The notes beneath the pieces are model-generated. The model made no database searches. It was given only the letters and a program-made list of their open reading frames with translations, and was not told the DNA's origin. From Ophioderma brevispina (lineage: Eukaryota; Echinodermata; Ophiuroidea; Amphilepidida; Ophiodermatidae): DNA of 64,000 bases. Position numbers and translations under genes: made by a program. The stretch covers positions 1 to 64,000 of the forward strand of contig JAMKCH010057146.1 of NCBI GenBank assembly GCA_023653785.1, given 5' to 3'. Positions 58,201 to 64,000 of the stretch are shown one piece after another (position 1 is the first letter of the stretch; every line of letters begins with the position of its first letter).

Positions 58201-59109
58201 ATAAATTTATACATTTTAAAGGAAAACGTTAAATTAAAGCTGTGTTTTTAATTTCAATGTTAAAAGTAAACGCGATAGTCTTTCATACAGGCCAGAACTT
58301 GACTAACCACCGATTATCTTTCAATTGGTGTGAAAGACTAAACATGGCTTGTGGCAAAACGATAGCGTAAAAAATCACGAGTGGCGGCTTCCCTTAAAAA
58401 TCGTCTACTACTTGGGCTTCTGCTTTCACGAAAGGTATGCGTGAAAATGGTGTTTTTCTTTTCTTCTTTCGCAGGAATACTCCTCACTGACCATCAAACC
58501 ATCTGGTACGTCATATTTAGGGATATTTCATTATATATGTTCCGATAGATTTATACCAATAAATCCCTTTAAACCAAGTTCCCATAGGGCTAGTGGCATT
58601 ATTCTAGTTCAATGCGTAGTTCAATAAGTATGTTTTAATTAGCTTTTTATCCCATCTCTTTAAGATAAATCGTTTTTGAGAAATCCTTGCTGCGAGGATG
58701 ATATATCGTTAAAATTCACTTTAAAGATATCGGCAATTTAGTCTAGAAACACTGTTTTTCAAGTTTTAGTATATTTTAGAAATGCTATTTTATGTCTATT
58801 ATTGGTTAGAAAATAAGTGCTTCAATTTTCACAAATAACTGTGGAAACTAGAGATCAAAAGCTTATTTACTTTTTGAGATATGATTTTTTTAACTTGAAA
58901 AAATTAAACATCGCAGCTTGAGAAAACAATAAAATACATAAGAAATATGATTAGAGATTTCAGTTGCCGAAGTTTTCATTTTCATAATAACTTTGACGGA
59001 AGCTCCAATTGTCGTCAAAACAAATTAGAAAGCAATAGAAAGGTAATTTCTTCCTCAGTTTCAATATGTAGTTTTATATTTTTAGCCCTCTGAAGGGATA
59101 ATTCCACCT
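55233..59109. mobile_element. DNA transposon-like element with ~0.5 kb TIRs
   Basis: The left end starts AGGTGGAATTACCCCTTAGA (55233) and the right end finishes GGGATAATTCCACCT (59109). Both are flanked by TAA (55230-55232, 59110-59112). The arms pair from 55233 to about 55720 and again near 55890-55935 on the left, with 58530-59109 on the right. Examples: GCTTTTGATCTATAGTTTTC with CTAGAGATCAAAAGC, and AAAAACGATTGATCTTAGAG with TAAGATAAATCGTTTTTGAG. A ~170-base extra segment (about 55725-55890) interrupts the left arm. A TAA duplication fits PIF/Harbinger-like elements, but no transposase or Myb-like protein was recognised, so it may be non-autonomous. Confidence 0.7.
55940..58520. other. Interior of the long-TIR element
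   Basis: Minus-strand frames 58021-57752 and 57815-57474 and plus frames 57102-57477 are open, but I recognise no catalytic motif (no DDE or helix-turn-helix signature could be assigned). GC is somewhat higher than the surroundings around 56400-56530 and 57580-57840. No gene function is proposed. Confidence 0.35.
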
Positions 59110-59149
59110 TAAATAAGCCAGATTAGAACAGCTGCCGTGGCAAAACAAA

Positions 59150-59707
59150 ATATAAAATAAATTTAACTATATATTATGAATCAAGATTAATAGTCCATTT
59201 TTTGAAATGCTGCTTAAGTTTGTTATTATGTTCAGCAATTTTATGTTCAATACTTTGTTTATTCTCACCAGAGCTAAAAATGCGTTAAAATTGGGAGACG
59301 TTTTCTGAAATTTGCATCTATGAATATAAAACTTAAGACAGAGGAAAAGAAAATTGATACACATATCATGTTCTGAAATATCCCTAATGCCAAACATTTT
59401 ATCAAATTTAGAAAAGGATAAAGACAGATTAGTCACATTATTGATAAAAAAAAACATAGTTCATCCCACAATGGATAAACCTTTCTACAATCACAAAATA
59501 AATGTAAAATTGTTTCAGGAAGTTCATTGCAGAAGTAACAATTTGGGGAATCAGCTCTGCCAATCCTGTTTAAGAATTGATTAGTACAAATAGCTCTGTG
59601 AACAAATTTAAAATAAAAGGACCTCAACTTGGTTTCATAGTAACAAGTACAATTGCTCCTGTGAACGTGATCCAATCAATGTTTTCAAGAACGTCAAGAG
59701 AATCAAT
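59150..59707 (-). pseudogene. L1/Tx1-like LINE, C-terminal part
   Basis: Minus-strand frames carry YETKLRSFYFKFVHRAICTN, NRIGRADSPNCYFC and ILHLFCDCRKVYPLWDEL (59675-59433), the zinc-finger-like region after RT in L1/Tx1-type LINEs (C-x2-C then H-x4-C pattern). A frameshift leads to DMCINFLFLCLKFYIHRCKF and a terminal basic stretch (59457-59167). It continues the LINE part at 60792-61690 across the solo LTR. Confidence 0.75.
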
Positions 59708-60791
59708 TGTTATGATGTCTCTTAGACTTCTAAAGGTCAGAAATACCTTTCAAACAACACAAATCAATGAGCCTTGTACACAAATGAATCTAAAATTATA
59801 TATAATAAACAGTTTTAATGATCTTTTACTTGATTTGGTTTCAAGAATTTGGTATGTCCAAAACAAACTTTACATAAAATTACACTCAATATTTAAGATA
59901 CATGTATACTTCTTGCCTCAGGCATGTCCCATATTGTCGCACAAGAAGCGTTGCAGTTCAACGATGATCTGTCCTCACAGCGAGACTCAAAAATGACCGC
60001 GCACAAGTTCATACAAACCTCCTCAGGTATGATATTCCCAGGAATCCTCAGTCCTGAAGGTAATCTCGTCCAGCAGATCAAGAAGATGACAAGGTTAAAT
60101 TAATTCCCTCGACGATATAAATCCACAGTATATCAGTCCAAGATAATCACCACGAATGTTCTATCTGTACACAATTTGGATCCTATTTTGATTCCCAGCA
60201 CTTTCGGCTTCAAGACGACAGTAGAATAATAATAGCACTCTGCTCACATGAATTATAAAATATCATAAATCCCGTCACTGTGTGGAGCTCAAATCTACCA
60301 TGACTATTATTGTATCTAAACTAGCTACATCATACTGTATAGCTGGATTGCAACTGCTGACGGCGAGACTTAGCTCCAATCTCCTATATATACTGACTCG
60401 GACTTCACAAAAATCCCAGTCTACAAATAGACATTACATCATTCTTTATCATAACATGACCTTGCACCATCAATCAGATTTCACATCCGAATTACCTCAC
60501 TTCATATATATAACGGTGTGGGGAATTCCAGATCTTGCTGTTTTGTATCTTTAACGCATAACAAGCTGAGTTTTTCCCCCCCCCCCCATGTTACTAATTT
60601 TAAGCATTCTTGGGAATCCCCCACTCCCCTATTGTGCAATCTTGCAGGTGCACTTAGCAAAAACAACTGGGTATTCCCCTTTCTCTCTTTATATAACACA
60701 CAATACGTGTCCTGTGAGAAATCTTTTCTCATAAATTGAGAAAATAATATTTTTAAAAGTTTAATCAGAAGAAAATGGAGGCCATATAACA
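59708..60791 (-). repeat. Solo LTR of the Gmr1-like family
   Basis: It begins TGTTATGATG and ends CATATAACA, with the 4-bp duplication CAAT on both sides (59704-59707, 60792-60795). It aligns with the 1045-bp LTR at 48218-49262 over its full length, e.g. AATTTGGTATGTCCAAAACA and GAGAAAATAATATTTTTAAA. No internal retroelement sequence is left, so it is the product of LTR-LTR recombination. It lies inside the L1/Tx1-like LINE. Confidence 0.9.
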
Positions 60792-61690
60792 CAATCCAAT
60801 TTAATTTTCGGCGACTTCAACAGGGGCCAAATCTTTCAGATGGATCGAATCTAGGAACTTTAGCAAATTCGAGAAGTGAAGCAGATAGTCTCAAAAACGT
60901 TCACTTGAATTTATTTGGGTTTTGAAACCAATCAGAGAAAAACTATTGATTAGACGAAACCCTACTTTCTCCTGTCTCTAATAGAATATCATATTCAATG
61001 ACACAGATCCGCAAAAGTCTTAATAAATTTGAAACCTCTGAAAAGATCTGACAAAGTTTGAATCCCTTTTTCATTCCCAGAGGGTATAAAAAATTTTCTT
61101 CGTTTTTTTTTTAGCCGAATGTTTTGTTTCCCACAATTTACATCCTGAGGATGGAAGTCAGACCAATGTAATTTTTCTTTCATTCTACTCCTGCATAAAT
61201 ACCACATTTTATCGCTCGTCCTATTGACAATTTGAAAGAGTATTCAAAACTGAATCTGGAGCACCCGACCTCATCAAAATTGTGTATCTTGATTGAAATC
61301 AGAAGAACAGACATTTCAGGGATTGCCCAACCAAACTGGTATAATCAGATCAATCAATTTGTTTAACCCGACTAACTTTTGAGCCTGTGAAAACAATAGA
61401 GGGTCAACCAGACGAAGACCCCCATCACTGTAATCATTACAGAAGATTTTGCACGCCTTAATTCTATCATTCCCACCACTCACAAATAAATTTGAAGAGA
61501 GACACTTTAATTTTTTTAAAAAGACCTTAGGGATATTGATGCACAAATAATTATCTACTTTTGCCGTAGAATGGTAACTTAGTAGAGATACTAATGCTTT
61601 AGCAAAAAATACATTTAATTGAGAACATTAACCTCGCTTCTCACCATATTTAATAATCAAGTCAATCAATAAACTATTCAAAATGGCTCC
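60792..61690 (-). pseudogene. L1/Tx1-like LINE, post-RT region
   Basis: The minus-strand frame 61546-61316 carries KACKIFCNDYSDGGLRLVDP and QAQKLVGLNKLI, the conserved block (usually with D-Y..GGL) after the RT of L1/Tx1 elements. The frame 61207-60995 carries MWYLCRSRMKEKLHW and SDLFRGFKFIKTFADL. Beyond 61690 the match is lost, so the RT catalytic core is absent: the copy is 5'-truncated. Confidence 0.65.
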
Positions 61691-62580
61691 AAATGCCCAA
61701 AATTCATTACTAACATCTATCCCAATAGCTGTATGTTTGTGTATAATCATTATAATTCCTTCAGATCATTTTAAATAATCAAACATAATCAAGTGATTGA
61801 TATCTGGCAGATGGCTCCTAGACGGACGTCCAAACTGGCTGCAATTTCAAATAGTAAAGGTCCGTAATTCAATACTCACGGGTGTAGCTTAAAAGATATG
61901 GTTTTTATGGTTTTTAGTTGGATGATCACTTCCGAAAATCCATAGACTAACTACTGTCATTGAGTCGTTATTTATCAAATGTCCCAATAAGGATTCCATG
62001 GATTCCTAAAACCTACCAAAAAAACAAGCAACACAAACATCGCTAGCTATTAGTGATCGGATTTTTGGCCGCTTAGTAGTGCCATTTTCCAGCCATATTG
62101 GATACCCATCTTGGATGGCATCTTATACATGTCTTGATTACTTACTCTGATTACCTATGATATGTAAACTTATCTGACTGACTTACGTGGATATACACAA
62201 ACATTGCTGGATCAGTATCAATTATAGCCATCTTAGAGATCGGAAGCCATCTTGAATTTAAATCGTCACGAGTCTTCCAAACAGTCCAATCAACCATTTT
62301 GGCGAAATTGGAGTTTTTTTGCATATTTTTGATACTTAAAAAACTCTCGAGCTCTTTTCATATACCAACTATTGAGCAAAATACATTCCAATTTGTAGAT
62401 ATAATAGATTTTTCACTTTTGGAAATCGTACCCAAACGCCAAATGGGAAAGAGTCCTTCCAAACAGATCTCAATCTGCATTCGTCTGTTTGCTGTATCTT
62501 AAAACCACCGCACGACAGCTTATGAAGTGACCTATCGCTCAATGGGATACTGCGAGATCATCTCCTCGCTTGATCAACAC
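61691..62580. other. Non-genic DNA
   Basis: No gene recognised. The words GCCATCTTGGATGGC and TCGGAAGCCATCTTGAATTT occur around 62109 and 62239 and may belong to an old repeat. Confidence 0.45.
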
Positions 62581-62605
62581 AGGGGGGGGGGGGGTGGGGG
62601 GGGCG
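62581..62605. repeat. G-run tract
   Basis: Two long G runs separated by a single T, then GCGGC. Confidence 0.8.
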
Positions 62606-62679
62606 GCTATAGAAGTCTGGTCGACGATTTATATTGTCAATGTGGTTTAGCTGTATCAGAGACGATTTTGCCACACTCC

Positions 62680-63060
62680 AAAAGTTTATAATTTTTCAGT
62701 ATTTTACTGACAGCAATTCTGCCGAATATTACGTGAAAATTCAGTAATACTGTAAACAACTGATTCATCAAAACACTGAAAAATATATATTTGCGAGTTA
62801 TTTATTGTGAATTTGTAGAGAATAAAAAGCACTGACGAAACAATCCTAACTTAGTACGCCTATCCACAAATGTCACCAAAATTTTACGGGCATATACTGT
62901 AAAATTCAGTTATTTTGGTAAACATATGCATTAAACGTAAAATATAAGTGAATTTAATGGAAACTATAAAAGGCTGTAGTTTTTATAGGGATTTTGTTGG
63001 CAAATTGCTGCCAGTGTTTTTACTATAAGATTTACAGTATTTTTCCTGTAAATTACTTAT
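62680..63060. repeat. Small inverted-repeat element with TACTGTAAA words
   Basis: GACAGCAATTCTGCC (62709) and GGCAAATTGCTGCC (62999) are inverse matches. TACTGTAAAATTCAG, ATTCAGTAATACTGTAAAC and TTTACAGTATTTTTCCTGTAA recur around them. The layout resembles hairpin-type MITEs built of ACTGTAAA words. Ends are approximate. Confidence 0.45.
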
Positions 63061-64000
63061 AATTGAGAATCCATAATAGTGTATAACAATGTTGAGATAA
63101 TTCCAACAGTTCAAATACGAGCTCTTCTTATAAGATTTAGTCGTATAGGCCTCGAAATTGGACAAAAAAGATTTTACTATATTTTTATTACGGGGCCAAA
63201 GTATTTGAAGCGCACGTTTATTCGAACTTACAAGATGCATGTTAGTATTGGTATAAACCAAATATGCATTTTTAGCTGCATGTGTGTCTTTACTAGAACG
63301 TAGATTGTAAGATCCGGGCGATGAGCACGCAACAAGGAGCCTACGTTTATCATTTTGAATCGCGCCAGTTGAGTTTTATTTTATTATTATGTGTTTTGTT
63401 TTTTAGACATAATAGTTAAAGGTTCTTTGTATTTTGTAATATGTCAACAATACGTTTCATGAGAATAATTTCACAATCCCCTTATTTCATTGAGAGTGAT
63501 AACACCACCAAACTACATTATAATTTACGGTAAATTGTGCAAAACTAGTAACATTTATTCAGTTTACACTTGTTGCTGCAATTAATTGATTTGTGTAAGT
63601 TGTACATAAAGAAAAGATTCAAATCAGCTAAGTTGGTAATTCAAAGTTATAACACTAACATCATTTAACCCCCGGAGGACTAAACAAGCACTAATTTATA
63701 ACCTAGTTCCTTCAAAATTTTTTGATAGATAGTTCAAAAACCTCTTGTTGAAACCTTTCACGTTTTGGTATGATATTTGTCCATTTAGTTACATATATTA
63801 ATTTGAAGGAAAATAATGTATATACATTATAATTCCACTGTTCTTATATATTCCTTTTATGGGTAGCATAGTATTATGGTTCATTAGGTAATTTTGGGTT
63901 CATATCAGATGGTCCCATGTTTGATTCCTATTTAGATAGGCTTACATGTTTAAAAGTTTCTTACACATTAAGTTTACAGCCAAATTAACCCTCCTCTACC
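63061..64000. other. Non-genic DNA to the window edge
   Basis: Short frames near 62983-63303 on both strands have no recognisable domain. Nothing else is identified. Confidence 0.45.

Overview
The window looks like animal nuclear DNA, most likely from a marine invertebrate deuterostome such as an echinoderm, hemichordate or amphioxus. It is AT-rich. It holds CR1/L2-like and L1/Tx1-like LINE fossils, a tRNA-derived SINE, many short terminal-inverted-repeat (TIR) elements, and a Ty3/gypsy-type element whose pol order (protease, integrase, RT, RNase H) is that of the Gmr1 group, described from deuterostomes. The palindromic octamer TAGGCCTA occurs at least seven times. No host protein-coding exon, rRNA or functional tRNA gene could be supported. 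Every recognisable coding stretch is a broken transposon gene, so there are no operons or pathways to describe.

Layout. 1-10 kb: non-genic DNA with two copies of a ~0.4 kb TIR repeat (455-851, 9674-10031), a ~2 kb element with CCGAGTC-rich inverted ends (5.72-7.76 kb) and a ~0.3 kb fold-back (8.68-8.98 kb). 10.07-16.6 kb: a stack of minus-strand CR1/L2-like LINE fragments, joined at (TAA)n tails, with endonuclease, RT and C-terminal pieces. 16.6-28.8 kb: another TIR repeat copy, a fold-back at 17.3-17.9 kb, degenerate minisatellites, long G/C tracts, a (CAGA)n array, a hAT-like element (27.03-28.21 kb) and a small GCATGT-rich TIR element. 28.8-42.5 kb: two large fold-backs (29.33-30.55 and 34.63-36.47 kb) and two small CAGTGGCG-ended hAT-type elements.

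42.606-49.262 kb: the Gmr1-like LTR retrotransposon on the minus strand, with frameshifts and stops throughout, flanked by a TAAT duplication. 49.7-50.1 kb: a tRNA-derived SINE whose tail resembles the tail of the LINE at 10.74 kb. 50.31-50.63 and 53.31-53.66 kb: two copies of an odd element made almost only of A and T runs between GTACCATCGACGCC-type inverted ends. 55.233-59.109 kb: a 3.9 kb element with ~0.5 kb imperfect TIRs and a TAA duplication. 59.15-61.7 kb: an L1/Tx1-like LINE on the minus strand, split by a solo LTR (59.708-60.791 kb, CAAT duplication) of the same family as the LTR element at 42.6-49.3 kb. The last 2.3 kb holds one more small inverted-repeat element.

The strongest observations are the Gmr1 domain order, the LTR nested in a LINE, the abundance of long fold-back structures, and the paired low-complexity elements. 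All calls come from reading and hand alignment; boundaries marked approximate may shift by tens of bases.
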